NCBI GenBank assembly: GCA_028277985.1 | Contig: JANQFG010000165.1 | Span: 1 to 51,856 of the forward strand | Direction: 5' to 3' | DNA length: 51,856 nucleotides | Origin: a bacterium | Lineage (GTDB): Bacteria > Desulfobacterota > DSWW01 | Shown: piece after piece, positions 16,195 to 24,767 of the stretch | Position numbering within the stretch: position 1 is the first letter of the stretch | How the letters are laid out: each line of letters begins with the position of its first letter | Notes under the pieces: model-generated | Seen by the model: only the letters and a program-made list of their open reading frames with translations | Databases searched by the model: none | Told to the model about the DNA's origin: nothing | Position numbers and translations under genes: made by a program

Positions 16195-18087
16195 ATGCTT
16201 CGACTCGTTGCGCCCATCTTGTTCTTTCTTCTCGTTCTCACCGCTTTCTTTCTGCGGATCGTCCTGCCCGCCCACCCGAGCATCAGCGTCTCGTTTGCCG
16301 GCTTCGCCGCCTTCTTCCTTCTCTCCCTGCTCTTTGGTGTTCTGGACCTGATCGCCAAGGTGTCAGCCGATCCGGAATCCCACCTCGTCCCTCAGACCAT
16401 CCTGAAACTCCTCGAGACATCCCCCTTTCACGTTCCCGCCCTGGTTTTTTCCGCAAGCGCGGTTTCGGCAGCCCTGTTGTCTTCGTCGAGGCAGGGGAAG
16501 ATGATCCCCGTCCTGTTTTTGTTCTTCCTCTTCTGTTCAGCCATCTACATCGTAGAAATGATTCTACTGAGAAACGCGCTCCGGAGGTACTACGGGAGCG
16601 TCGAAGCGCAGCAACGCGAAGGCATGCATAACATAGAAACGGACTCCGTCTTGGATGGAGGACGGGAGTCAAAGAAAGCCTTGCTTCTCATCAATCCGGA
16701 AAACCAGACCCTTCGCGGATACTCCTATCTGAAGAACAGCAAATTCCAGCCCCTCGGATTGGGAATCCTTGCGGCCCTGACTCCGGATGATTTCCATGTA
16801 AAGCTGATCGATGAGAACATCGACACCTTTCGGTATGAAGACGCCGACCTGGTCGGAATCACCGCCTCGACGTCTTCGGCGACGCGGGCCTATGAAATCG
16901 CCTCTCAGTACAGAAGAAGGGGCATCCCGGTCGTCATGGGAGGCATTCATGCCTCGATGCTGCCGGATGAGGCGCTGGACCATGTCGACAGTGTTGTCAT
17001 CGGGGAGGCGGAGAGCGTTTGGCAGAATGTGACCACCGATTTCCTGAAGGGAAACCTACAGGAGAAATATGAAGGGGTTCTTCTGGATCTCGAAAACATG
17101 CGGATCCCCCGGAGAGACCTGTTCAGCAAGCAATACGCGGTGACATCCGTACAAACTTCCAGAGGATGTCCGATGGACTGCGATTTCTGCTCGGTCACGG
17201 TCTTCAACGGAAAACGATACAGGCTTCGCCCGGTCGAAGAGGTCCTGGATGAGCTCGAAGGAATTCCGCAGAAAGGGATCTTCTTTGTGGATGACAACCT
17301 GATCGGATATGGAAAGGCTTCCAGACAGAGGGCAAGAGATCTGTTCCGCGGGATGTCGGAGAGAAGGCTCGACAAGAAATGGATATGCCAGGCTTCGATC
17401 AATTTCGGCGTGGATGAGGCGTTGCTATCGCTTGCCAGTAAGAGCGGTTGCGTGATGGTTCTCCTGGGCCTGGAATCGGATGACCCGGAAGAGCTCCGGT
17501 ACATGAACAAGAAAATGAATCTCAGATACGACTACCGGAAAATTCTCAGAAACATCAACAGGCACGGAATCCTTGTGTTCGGCGGATTCATCTTCGGGGT
17601 GAAAAACGAGACCGAGAAGAGCATGTGGCGCAAGGCGGGCTTCATCTGCCGCAAGCGCGTTGACGTTGTACAGACCACGGTTCTCACGCCCTTGCCGGGA
17701 ACGAGATTGTTCAAGGCGGCTCTGGAGGAGGACAGGCTTCTCCACACGGATTTCCCCAAGGACTGGGAACGATACAATATGGTCGACTATACCTATGCGC
17801 TCGACGGAATCGGGGAAGAAGAGTTCGCGGGCATGGTCCACAAGTGTATGAGCAGGATATTCTCGAAGTGGACGCTCGCATGGAAGTGCCTCCGAACGAT
17901 CCTCTATACGAAACGAGTTCGCTCCGGAATCAGCGCGTATGTGATCAACCGGACCTTCGGACGAATGTGGCGCAGGATCGGCGCGGTCGTTGATGCGAGA
18001 TTTGACCGGGGGTCATCCTATCCGGGCTCGGAGCGCCCGGAAGAGCCTCGTGCCGTCCGTCCCCCTGCAAAGGTGCCCACAGGCTAG
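16195..18087 (+). CDS. Membrane-anchored B12-binding-type radical SAM protein
   Basis: Protein of 630 aa. Residues 1-125 hold about four hydrophobic helices (LVAPILFFLLVLTAFFL and others). From residue about 160 a cobalamin-binding-like Rossmann domain follows (KALLLINPENQT, GITASTSSATRAYEIAS, PVVMGGIHASMLPDEAL), then the radical SAM core with the cluster motif RGCPMDCDFC, IFFVDDNLIGYG and the usual PLPGTRLF near the end of the core. The DxHxxG cobalamin ligand motif is not seen, as in many members. Substrate is unknown; related enzymes modify lipids, hopanoids or peptides, and membrane anchoring suits a lipid-like substrate. It converges with the ABC permease gene, the stop codons sharing a CTAG palindrome. 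Confidence 0.85.
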   Translation: MLRLVAPILFFLLVLTAFFLRIVLPAHPSISVSFAGFAAFFLLSLLFGVLDLIAKVSADPESHLVPQTILKLLETSPFHVPALVFSASAVSAALLSSSRQGKMIPVLFLFFLFCSAIYIVEMILLRNALRRYYGSVEAQQREGMHNIETDSVLDGGRESKKALLLINPENQTLRGYSYLKNSKFQPLGLGILAALTPDDFHVKLIDENIDTFRYEDADLVGITASTSSATRAYEIASQYRRRGIPVVMGGIHASMLPDEALDHVDSVVIGEAESVWQNVTTDFLKGNLQEKYEGVLLDLENMRIPRRDLFSKQYAVTSVQTSRGCPMDCDFCSVTVFNGKRYRLRPVEEVLDELEGIPQKGIFFVDDNLIGYGKASRQRARDLFRGMSERRLDKKWICQASINFGVDEALLSLASKSGCVMVLLGLESDDPEELRYMNKKMNLRYDYRKILRNINRHGILVFGGFIFGVKNETEKSMWRKAGFICRKRVDVVQTTVLTPLPGTRLFKAALEEDRLLHTDFPKDWERYNMVDYTYALDGIGEEEFAGMVHKCMSRIFSKWTLAWKCLRTILYTKRVRSGISAYVINRTFGRMWRRIGAVVDARFDRGSSYPGSERPEEPRAVRPPAKVPTG

Positions 18088-19934
18088 AGCAAGGCGATCA
18101 GGACCATGAGGGATGCGAAGTTGTTCAGGGAGTGGAAGGCGACCGGGGCGAGAAGGTTGCCTGTTCTTTCGTACAGCAGGCCGGTCAAGATTCCGAGCAG
18201 GATGTAGACCGGCAGCAGCATCACGTTCAAGTGGAGAATGCCGAAGGCGAGCGCACTCCCTGCCACGGCCACCCGTGTGCCCCACCGGGCCTTGAGAGCA
18301 TTCAGGAGACACCCTCGGAAATAGGCCTCCTCCAGGACCGGAACCAGAATTCCCATAACCGCCCCGAAAAGAAGCCAGTGCGCTGCGCCCAAGCCGGCCA
18401 GCAGATGCCGGGCGGTGCGAATGAACGCCGCCTGTTGAGGATTCAGTCGTTCGAGAAGTGCAAAGTCGGAATGGGCCAGCCCAGGAAATACCACCTCGAC
18501 CAGGATCCAACTCACTACGGTCAAACCCCCGATGAACGCGCAGAACCATGTCGCGCCCGTGAGGAGGTGTCTCACCGGTCTAGGGCTTTGAAACCCGATC
18601 TCCCGGAATCTCTTCTTGAACTTGACGCGCATATAGACCGGGAGGATGAAAACGAGGGGCACGGCGAACACGGCCAAGTAGAGCAGCAGCATCCCTGACA
18701 GACGGTGACGGGAAAGGATCGGCAGATCCTGGATCAGCGTGTACACCATCGGCGCAAAGACGAACTCGAAAAGGAGACAGAAGGCAAGGATCATGGCACA
18801 ATCCGCCAGGGTCCAGCGTGGGACCTGCGTCTCCTTTACCGGCGGCTTGCAGGCGAGTCGCCGGGAGAACACCCCAAGGGCGACGATGGGCAGGACCACG
18901 GAGACGGCCACAAAATCCCAGAAAAAGCTCGCGTACACGGAGAAAGGGGTCCCATCGAAAAGAAAGCTGAGCACGGAGAAGAGGAAGTTCTCGGGAAGAT
19001 GGTTCTTGATCGGATAGAGGGCGGTGAAACGGGGTGCCAGGATGAACATCCCGGCCAGGAAGAAGAGGTAGCCGAGACAGATGAGGGTGGCGGTGGATTG
19101 CCGTTCCACAAAGCTCGCCACGATCAGGGCCATGGATATATAGAGCAGTGCGCCGGAGATCATCGTAGCCCAGAAGACCGGATTCGTCAGGATGTCCGGT
19201 CGATACACGGCGGTCAGGGAGGCGGCGAGCGAGAGCCCGGGGATCAGGAAGAACAGGCCCTTGCCGAGGGCGATCTCCGTGCCCCGGGCCGGGGAGAGGA
19301 GGACAGCCAGAATGGTGCGGCTCTGTTTCTCTTCCACAAACGAGACCGTGAGCAGGTTGAAGGTGATGATGTTCAGGCTGATCATGATCAGCAGGGCCAT
19401 GATCATGCGCTTGAATTCTTCCGGCGCCTCCACGGAGCGCAGGACCTGTGTCGGGCCCGTCGACCCGGCACCACCCGTGGGCCCGGCCAGGCGGATGTCC
19501 AGGGGAACCTTCGCCTCGAGATAGAGAAACGAGTTCTTTACCAGGAGATCCCTGAGACGGCCCAGCTCGGTGTGGGAGAGTTCTTCGGAACGGATCTCCA
19601 CGATCGGAGCGAGCCCCGAGCGCAGCTCGCGGTCGAAGGTCTCCGTGAGTAGGCGGAGCTTGACCACCCGGTTCAGTCCCTTCTTCCTCCAGAATGCCTC
19701 CCGGCTGTATACCGAAACCTTCGGCTCGTTCCGGTCGAGGAAGGTCAGAAAATCCGACGGCCCCCCTTCGAGGACCACGATGTTGAAGACGTCCCGCTCC
19801 AGGATGACGTCCGAGACGCTCACCAGGGTTCCCATTGCGAAGAACAGGAGCAGCAGCACCCACAGGGCGGGGTTGGCAAGGAACCGCAAGAGCTCCTTGT
19901 GGAAGAGGATGCGCAGGTAGCGAAATCGAATCAA
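18084..19934 (-). CDS. ABC-2 permease fused to CPBP intramembrane protease
   Basis: Fusion of 616 aa. The N-terminal part is an ABC-2 (NatB-like) permease: a first helix NPALWVLLLLFFAMGTLVS, a large extracytoplasmic loop (about residues 50-175), then FVEEKQSRTILAVLLSPA, the permease landmark, and further helices to about 370. The C-terminal part is a CPBP/Abi protease-like domain with LEEAYFRGCLLNAL (EExxxR), FGILHLN and VAFHSLNN, which together supply the expected metal-binding residues. It begins with TTG at 19932-19934, overlapping the stop of the ATPase gene by four bases, so both form one transporter. Likely role is sodium, drug or peptide export with linked membrane proteolysis; this is an inference. 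Confidence 0.85.
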   Translation of the reverse strand: MIRFRYLRILFHKELLRFLANPALWVLLLLFFAMGTLVSVSDVILERDVFNIVVLEGGPSDFLTFLDRNEPKVSVYSREAFWRKKGLNRVVKLRLLTETFDRELRSGLAPIVEIRSEELSHTELGRLRDLLVKNSFLYLEAKVPLDIRLAGPTGGAGSTGPTQVLRSVEAPEEFKRMIMALLIMISLNIITFNLLTVSFVEEKQSRTILAVLLSPARGTEIALGKGLFFLIPGLSLAASLTAVYRPDILTNPVFWATMISGALLYISMALIVASFVERQSTATLICLGYLFFLAGMFILAPRFTALYPIKNHLPENFLFSVLSFLFDGTPFSVYASFFWDFVAVSVVLPIVALGVFSRRLACKPPVKETQVPRWTLADCAMILAFCLLFEFVFAPMVYTLIQDLPILSRHRLSGMLLLYLAVFAVPLVFILPVYMRVKFKKRFREIGFQSPRPVRHLLTGATWFCAFIGGLTVVSWILVEVVFPGLAHSDFALLERLNPQQAAFIRTARHLLAGLGAAHWLLFGAVMGILVPVLEEAYFRGCLLNALKARWGTRVAVAGSALAFGILHLNVMLLPVYILLGILTGLLYERTGNLLAPVAFHSLNNFASLMVLIALL

Positions 19935-20779
19935 CGGAATTCTCTCCCCGTGAGTCGCAGAAAGACGTCCTTCAGCGAAGTCGAATCCGAGTGGATGGAA
20001 ACCACCTGGCCCAGACGGATCTTATCGGCCAGCATCTCCCTGCCGTCTTCCTCGTCCATCCGAATCGAGAGGGTTTCGCGCCCCTCCGGGCCGTCCACCA
20101 TGACGCGCACGACCGGTTTCGCGAATCTCGTCTTGAACCCTTCGGGCGTGTCGATCTCCACGGTCCTTCCCTGGTCGAGGATGGCAATCCGGTCGCAGAG
20201 CTCCTCGGCCTCCTCCATGTTGTGGGTGGTGCAGAAGACGGTTGTGCCGTCCGCGGCCAGGTCCTTCAAAAGGGCCCGGATGACTGCAGTGGAGTGGACG
20301 TCCAGGTTCGCCGTGGGCTCGTCGAGATAGAGCAGCGCGGGGAGGTGAAGGATCTCCCTGGCGATGGTGAGTTTCTTCTTCATCCCCTTGGAGAAGTTCT
20401 TCACCTTCTGGTCCCTCTCCGAGCTCAACTCCACCGTCTCGAGGGCCTCCAGGGCCCTTTCGGCCGGAAGGCGGTACAGCCTGCAGAAGAGGGCCAGATT
20501 CTGGAATGCGCTCAACTCTTCCAGATGATTGTCAAAGTCCGGCACATAGCCGAACCGGCATTTCAGGTCCTCGAAGGCTTCCCAGAGGATCCGGCCGTCC
20601 AGGAAGACCGTGCCCTCGGTCGGACGGATCTGGGCCGTGAGCACGTTGAGGGTCGTGGTCTTGCCCGCGCCGTTTGGACCCAGAAACCCAAAGATTTCGC
20701 CGGGCTGTAAGCGAAAGGAGATCCGGTCCAGGGCAACGAAAGCGTCGAAATGGACGGTCAGGTCTTGAACGTTCAACAT
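19931..20779 (-). CDS. ABC transporter ATP-binding protein (NatA-like)
   Basis: ATPase of 282 aa partnering the downstream ABC-2 permease. Walker A is GPNGAGKTT (about residues 34-42), the signature is NFSKGMKKKL, Walker B is LLYLDEPTANLD and the switch histidine is in TTHNMEEAE. A C-terminal region of about 70 residues (after GRTVEIDTPEGFK) is typical of CcmA/NatA-type exporters. It is the first gene of a two-gene operon. The ATG at 20777-20779 opens MLNVQDLTVHF. Confidence 0.92.
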   Translation of the reverse strand: MLNVQDLTVHFDAFVALDRISFRLQPGEIFGFLGPNGAGKTTTLNVLTAQIRPTEGTVFLDGRILWEAFEDLKCRFGYVPDFDNHLEELSAFQNLALFCRLYRLPAERALEALETVELSSERDQKVKNFSKGMKKKLTIAREILHLPALLYLDEPTANLDVHSTAVIRALLKDLAADGTTVFCTTHNMEEAEELCDRIAILDQGRTVEIDTPEGFKTRFAKPVVRVMVDGPEGRETLSIRMDEEDGREMLADKIRLGQVVSIHSDSTSLKDVFLRLTGREFR

Positions 20780-21226
20780 GTTGTCACGAGCGTGTGGGAT
20801 GTTGCGATGTTTTTTCCCCTTTCTTTAATGGTAGGGCACGGAGAGGGCGGAATCAAAGGGCCTGAGTGTCCTGTCCCCGAACTCCCCAAGCTCTGGACAG
20901 GACCCTCGCGCTAGAACTGAAACCGGGCGGGCCCAAAATCGTAACCAGCCGCCCCATTCCCTGTGCCGGGAGGTTGGCGAGAAGGGTCCGGGAGGTCCAA
21001 GTGCCGAATTCCGTCATCAGGTCCCGCGCACCTTACTGGGAAAACGGTCAGAGGATCCTGTCCAGCGCTCCTTCCAGGGTTCTTCGGGGTGGGACAGGCA
21101 GCAGAGCAGGGTGTTGGCACAGACATTGCTAATTAAGCTTGGCACAAGCCTCACGGACTCGAAAATCGAGCAAACAAGGAAACACACGAGGCCCCACAGC
21201 CAACACTTAGCAAGAGGAACATAGCA
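20780..21226. other. Intergenic region without a recognised gene
   Basis: About 450 bases upstream of two divergent genes. It holds a 9-base inverted repeat, GTCCTGTCC at 20868-20876 and GGACAGGAC at 20895-20903, with an 18-base loop. Short open frames on both strands show no family resemblance. The last 100 bases presumably contain the promoter of the small membrane protein, but no clear boxes are seen. Confidence 0.6.
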
Positions 21227-21478
21227 ATGATGGAACTGACGATACCCATGAACGAACTGATCATCTGCGGCGGGCTGGTCGCCTTGTGCTTCCTCCTTTC
21301 GCGGTTCAGGTTGGGGCTATCCGTGGCGTTCGGCTTCACCTTCTACTGGGGGTTCATCGAGCACAAGGACCTCTTCTTCGTGAACCTGGAAAGCTCGAGC
21401 CCATACCTGATCCTCTATTTCGGAAGCGGTGTCGCCTTGGTGTTGTTCGCGCTCTTCTCCTTCGTAACCGCAGAGTGA
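21227..21478 (+). CDS. Small hydrophobic membrane protein, unknown
   Basis: Unrecognised protein of 83 aa with two or three hydrophobic helices: ELIICGGLVALCFLLSRF, LGLSVAFGFTFYWGFIEH and YLILYFGSGVALVLFALFSF. An AGAGGAAC ribosome site precedes the double ATG. The codon usage and length fit a real gene. It is alone between the ABC transporter and the oxidase gene, both pointing elsewhere, so context gives no function. Confidence 0.6.
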   Translation: MMELTIPMNELIICGGLVALCFLLSRFRLGLSVAFGFTFYWGFIEHKDLFFVNLESSSPYLILYFGSGVALVLFALFSFVTAE

Positions 21479-21664
21479 GCCCGACCCCCATAGCGAAGAT
21501 CCCGCCACGGCTCGGGAGATGCTCCCCCGTCTCCCGGCCGGTTGCACCAGCCCCCACCCCCACAGATCCCGGCCGTATCCCTCAACGCAAAAGCAAGGTT
21601 CTCACGCCGAAAGAACGGGCTGGTACGGGCTCTGAAGGGCGAAATCCCTGAGTCGGAAGTCTCG

Positions 21665-22810
21665 TCAACCGTTTCGGTCTATCAACAGGTCAGCAACGTG
21701 TCGGGCAATGGCAGGGGATGCTGTGAGCCCCGGGGAATCGATGCCGAGCAAGTGCAGCACGCACGGTTCGCTCGTGTCCCACTCGATCCGGAAGTCCCGG
21801 AAACCTTTCTCCCCCGGCGGCAGAAGAGAGGGCCGGATTCCGCAGTGGGCGAGATGGAAATCCTGTTCCTGAACGGCCGGAAAGTACTTCTTCACCGGCC
21901 CGAAGAAGCGCTGGAAATCCTCTGACCGATGATCCAAATTGCCCTCATCGTCGAAGACCCGCAGAGGTCCATAGTCTTCCTTGCTGTCCACCCTTCGGGC
22001 ATCCGGCCCTATCAATACCGTGTCGTCCCAGAGCCGGGTCAGGTGTATGCCCAGCCCGAGATCCCCGGGCGGGGGGTAGACCGCTCCACGGACCTGCTCC
22101 GCCTTTCTGCCGGCCAAGGCAAAATAGTCCCCTCGGATCGGATAAATCCGGAACCGGTTGCCGAGCATGTTGCCCACCTCGTCGGCGTGCAGGCCCGCTG
22201 CATTGACCACGAACCGCGCCCGCACCTCGCCCCGCGTCCCGGTTTCGACTCGAACCCCCTCCCCTGCCGGCTCCAGCCCCACGACCGGTGTGTTCTTGAG
22301 AACCATGGCCCCCTGTTCGTAGAGCAGCCCCTCGACGACGCGAAACCACTGGGCAATATCGAAAACCCCGGTCGACGGCACCTGCAGGGCCCCGGCAGCC
22401 TCGATCGTGGGCTCCCTCTTCTTTACCCCTTCTCCGTCGATGATCCTCAAGCCTTCGACCCCGTTCGACTCCCCCTTTCGCTGCAACCCTTCCAGGATCG
22501 GGATATCCTGCTCCGAAAAGGCCAGGATGAGCTTGCCGGTGTTCATGCACGGGATGGCGTGTCTCCGGCAGAAGCTGTAGAGTTCCCGGTTCCCCGGGAC
22601 ACAGAACTTCGCTTTCCAGGACGTTTCCGGGTAGTAGATGCCTGCATGGATTACATAGCTGTTGCGGGTGCTGGTTCCATCTCCGAGGTAGGGTCCCTTC
22701 TCGAGCAGAATGACCTCTTTGAAGCCCCCTTGAGCCGTCAGCTCCATGGCAATCGAACAGCCGATGATCCCGCCGCCGATGACGACCACATCCACAGCAT
22801 CCTGCATCAT
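21665..22810 (-). CDS. FAD-dependent oxidoreductase, L-2-hydroxyglutarate oxidase-like
   Basis: Flavoprotein of 381 aa of the DAO superfamily. The N-terminal dinucleotide motif VVVIGGGIIGCSIAMEL, then TSTRNSYVIHAGIYYPETSWKAKFC, closely follow L2HGDH/LhgO, where the NSxVIHAGIYY region binds flavin. FVVNAAGLHADEV is the second flavin-contact segment and LLGIDSPGLTASPAIA the C-terminal one. Likely oxidises L-2-hydroxyglutarate or a related 2-hydroxy acid, passing electrons to a quinone. An AAGGGAT site precedes the start (ATG at 22808-22810, with a second ATG directly after). Confidence 0.85.
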   Translation of the reverse strand: MMQDAVDVVVIGGGIIGCSIAMELTAQGGFKEVILLEKGPYLGDGTSTRNSYVIHAGIYYPETSWKAKFCVPGNRELYSFCRRHAIPCMNTGKLILAFSEQDIPILEGLQRKGESNGVEGLRIIDGEGVKKREPTIEAAGALQVPSTGVFDIAQWFRVVEGLLYEQGAMVLKNTPVVGLEPAGEGVRVETGTRGEVRARFVVNAAGLHADEVGNMLGNRFRIYPIRGDYFALAGRKAEQVRGAVYPPPGDLGLGIHLTRLWDDTVLIGPDARRVDSKEDYGPLRVFDDEGNLDHRSEDFQRFFGPVKKYFPAVQEQDFHLAHCGIRPSLLPPGEKGFRDFRIEWDTSEPCVLHLLGIDSPGLTASPAIARHVADLLIDRNG

Positions 22811-23113
22811 GTGCGATCCCTTCTACCCATTCGATCTTTGCGGGCTCCAGTCGAAAGGATGAGCAGGCGGTAGGACATCGGAAAGGTTTTTCACCATGTC
22901 GACCCGACGACGATCCCGTGCTTGGGACGTTCGCAGCAGAAGGCTTCGCGCAATATGCGGGCAGGGGAGGGTGTGCGCACGAACGGGCGGTGGCAGGTCG
23001 GGAAAGAAGAGGAGGCAGCAGATGCGGCCCCCTCTCCTTCGGTTTCATACCTTACACTTCGTAGGGCCCGGATACTTCGTAAGGACCCTATGCTTCGCAG
23101 ATCCTTGATCTTC
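22811..23113. other. Intergenic region with degenerate 18-bp repeats
   Basis: No gene seen in about 300 bases between the oxidase start and the atpE stop. At 23056-23109 three degenerate 18-base units lie in tandem (23056-23073, 23074-23091, 23092-23109), each beginning (A/G)CTTCG(T/C)A. They lie just past the atpE stop and so would be transcribed in the atp mRNA tail. Confidence 0.55.
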
Positions 23114-23455
23114 CTAGATCTTGGCCTGCAACAAGATAGCGATGATGAAGGTATAGAGGACCAGGGACTCGATCAGGGCCAGACCGATGATCATCGGGAC
23201 GAACATCTTGTCCGCGGCCCCGGGGTTCCTGGCGATACCTTCGAGCGCAGCAGCAGCGGTCTTCCCCTGGCCGAGGCCACCACCGAACGCCGCAACGCCC
23301 AGGCCGACGCCCGCGCCGATGGCGAGGCCGAACTTCATCAGGAAATCACCACCCGCGCCATTGGCGGCTTCTTCGGCCATGACCAATGCGGGGAGGGCCA
23401 GCGTGAAGAGCCCTACGAGAGCTGCCACTCGAATCAATGCCTTCTTCCTGTTCAT
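23114..23455 (-). CDS. atpE: ATP synthase F0 subunit c with leader peptide
   Basis: Proton/sodium-carrying ring subunit (113 aa), longer than the usual 75-90 aa. Residues 1-27 (MNRKKALIRVAALVGLFT... ALVMA) look like a signal peptide ahead of the two-helix hairpin. Helix 1 ends in GGGLGQGKTAAAALEGIARNPGA, containing Gln63; helix 2 is MIIGLALIESLVLYTFIIAIL with the ion-binding Glu96 followed by Ser97. Gln plus Glu-Ser is the ligand set of sodium-binding c-rings but is also found more widely. The leader is nearly the same as that of the neighbouring a subunit. Signal-peptide-bearing c subunits are known from Aquifex. Confidence 0.95.
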   Translation of the reverse strand: MNRKKALIRVAALVGLFTLALPALVMAEEAANGAGGDFLMKFGLAIGAGVGLGVAAFGGGLGQGKTAAAALEGIARNPGAADKMFVPMIIGLALIESLVLYTFIIAILLQAKI

Positions 23456-23566
23456 TCCTCTTGCTCCTTTCTTCTCCTGTGAGATCCCCTGGATTGTACT
23501 ACCCTTTTCAACATGCTTTGAGCTCGAAGGCTCGGTGCCTTTTCCCCGCCTTCCTCGGCGACTCGA

Positions 23567-24346
23567 TCAGTGATCGTGGGAAACGGCCAAGCCGATGTAC
23601 ACTGCGGTCAACAAGGCGAATACAAATGCCTGAATCATAGACACCACGATTCCGAGAATCATGAAGATGACCGGAACCACCAATGGGACGAGCTGTGAAA
23701 ATATGGACAGGACCATGTGGTCACCGAACATGTTACCAAAGAGACGAATCGACAACGACATGGGCCGGAACAGGTGGCTGAGCAGCTCGATCACGAACAT
23801 CAGGGGTGCCAGCCAGACGATCGGCCCGGCGAATTGCTTCAGGTACCCGATCCCGTGTTCCTTGAACCCGTAGTAGTTATAGACCAGGAAGACGGTGACG
23901 GACATGGCCAGGTTCGTATTCAAGGTGTCCGTGGCGGGAAGGAAGCCCGGAACGATGGCGATGATGTTGCAGAAGAAGATGAAGATGAAGAGCCCGCCGA
24001 TCAGGGTGATGTACTTGTCCCCGGTCGGCCCGATGATGGCGCGGAGCTGATTCGAAATCGCCTGCACCACGAGCTCGAAAACGTTGCGGGCTGAGAAACC
24101 CGTATCCGGCACCAGGGGATCGCTCGCCTTGTTCAGGCTTGCCCGGATTCTCCAGGACACGAGCACGATCATCAGCAGGGCGACGAGCGCGTGAAACACA
24201 TGGATCGGGATCAATCCTGCAACCGGCGAGGCGCCATACCACGTGAACCCATGTCCGTCGCCTGCGGCCAGCGCAACGCCGGGCAGTGCGACAGTGAAGA
24301 GTCCAACGAGGGCTGCCACTCGATTCAAGGCCTTCTTCTGGTTCAT
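23567..24346 (-). CDS. atpB: ATP synthase F0 subunit a
   Basis: Stator channel subunit (259 aa). After a leader MNQKKALNRVAALVGLFT, almost identical to that of atpE, come the usual five to six helices; the essential arginine is in SHLFRPMSLSIRLFGNMFGDH. ATG at 24344-24346 was chosen because an AGGGGAG site lies upstream and because it aligns with the atpE leader; a GTG at 24367 is the alternative. It sits between atpI and atpE in a minus-strand operon with atpZ. Confidence 0.95.
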   Translation of the reverse strand: MNQKKALNRVAALVGLFTVALPGVALAAGDGHGFTWYGASPVAGLIPIHVFHALVALLMIVLVSWRIRASLNKASDPLVPDTGFSARNVFELVVQAISNQLRAIIGPTGDKYITLIGGLFIFIFFCNIIAIVPGFLPATDTLNTNLAMSVTVFLVYNYYGFKEHGIGYLKQFAGPIVWLAPLMFVIELLSHLFRPMSLSIRLFGNMFGDHMVLSIFSQLVPLVVPVIFMILGIVVSMIQAFVFALLTAVYIGLAVSHDH

Positions 24347-24382
24347 TCGCTTTTTAACTCCCCTCACGGTCCGAAATTTTTG

Positions 24383-24754
24383 TCAAACGAACACAAGGCT
24401 GTTCAAGAGGATCGACGCCATCAGGCTGAGCGTGCCGAGAAAGAACGGAATCAGCGGGACCTTCAGGACAAGAAGAGAGAAAGCCACCGCCCCGAGAAAG
24501 AGAACAAACAGAAGCGATATCCTCGCAAGAAGAGGTCCCTTCCCGGTCTCCTGCTCCAGACCCTGCCGGGTGAATCGCCAGAGGTAGTGGAAGTTCGCCA
24601 GTACGAGGCCCCCACCCAACAACAATCCGAAGCTCGTGGATACGGATCCCGTTACGATCCCCCCAAGGAAGGTGCCTCCCAGCAGGATCAGTAGGCAATC
24701 CCGTTCGATACGCTTCAGCTTACGCGCGCCTGCCTCGAGTTCCATCTCTGCCAC
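24383..24754 (-). CDS. atpI: AtpI-like ATP synthase assembly protein
   Basis: Small membrane protein (123 aa) with four hydrophobic helices: DCLLILLGGTFLGGIV, SFGLLLGGGLVLANFHYL, ARISLLFVLFLGAVAFSLL and IPFFLGTLSLMASILLNSL. This arrangement and its place before atpB identify it as the AtpI/Unc I type, which helps c-ring assembly or magnesium supply. The GGxLVLANFxxL segment is typical. Confidence 0.82.
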   Translation of the reverse strand: MAEMELEAGARKLKRIERDCLLILLGGTFLGGIVTGSVSTSFGLLLGGGLVLANFHYLWRFTRQGLEQETGKGPLLARISLLFVLFLGAVAFSLLVLKVPLIPFFLGTLSLMASILLNSLVFV

Positions 24755-24767
24755 ACAGCTGCTCGTG

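Noticed and set aside
20911..21132. Two overlapping opposite open frames in the gap before the small membrane protein.
   Set aside because: Pro/Arg/Gly-rich translations without motifs on either strand; no ribosome site.
22896..23108. Arg-rich 70-codon plus-strand frame before atpE.
   Set aside because: Composition typical of noncoding GC-rich DNA; overlaps the 18-bp repeat.
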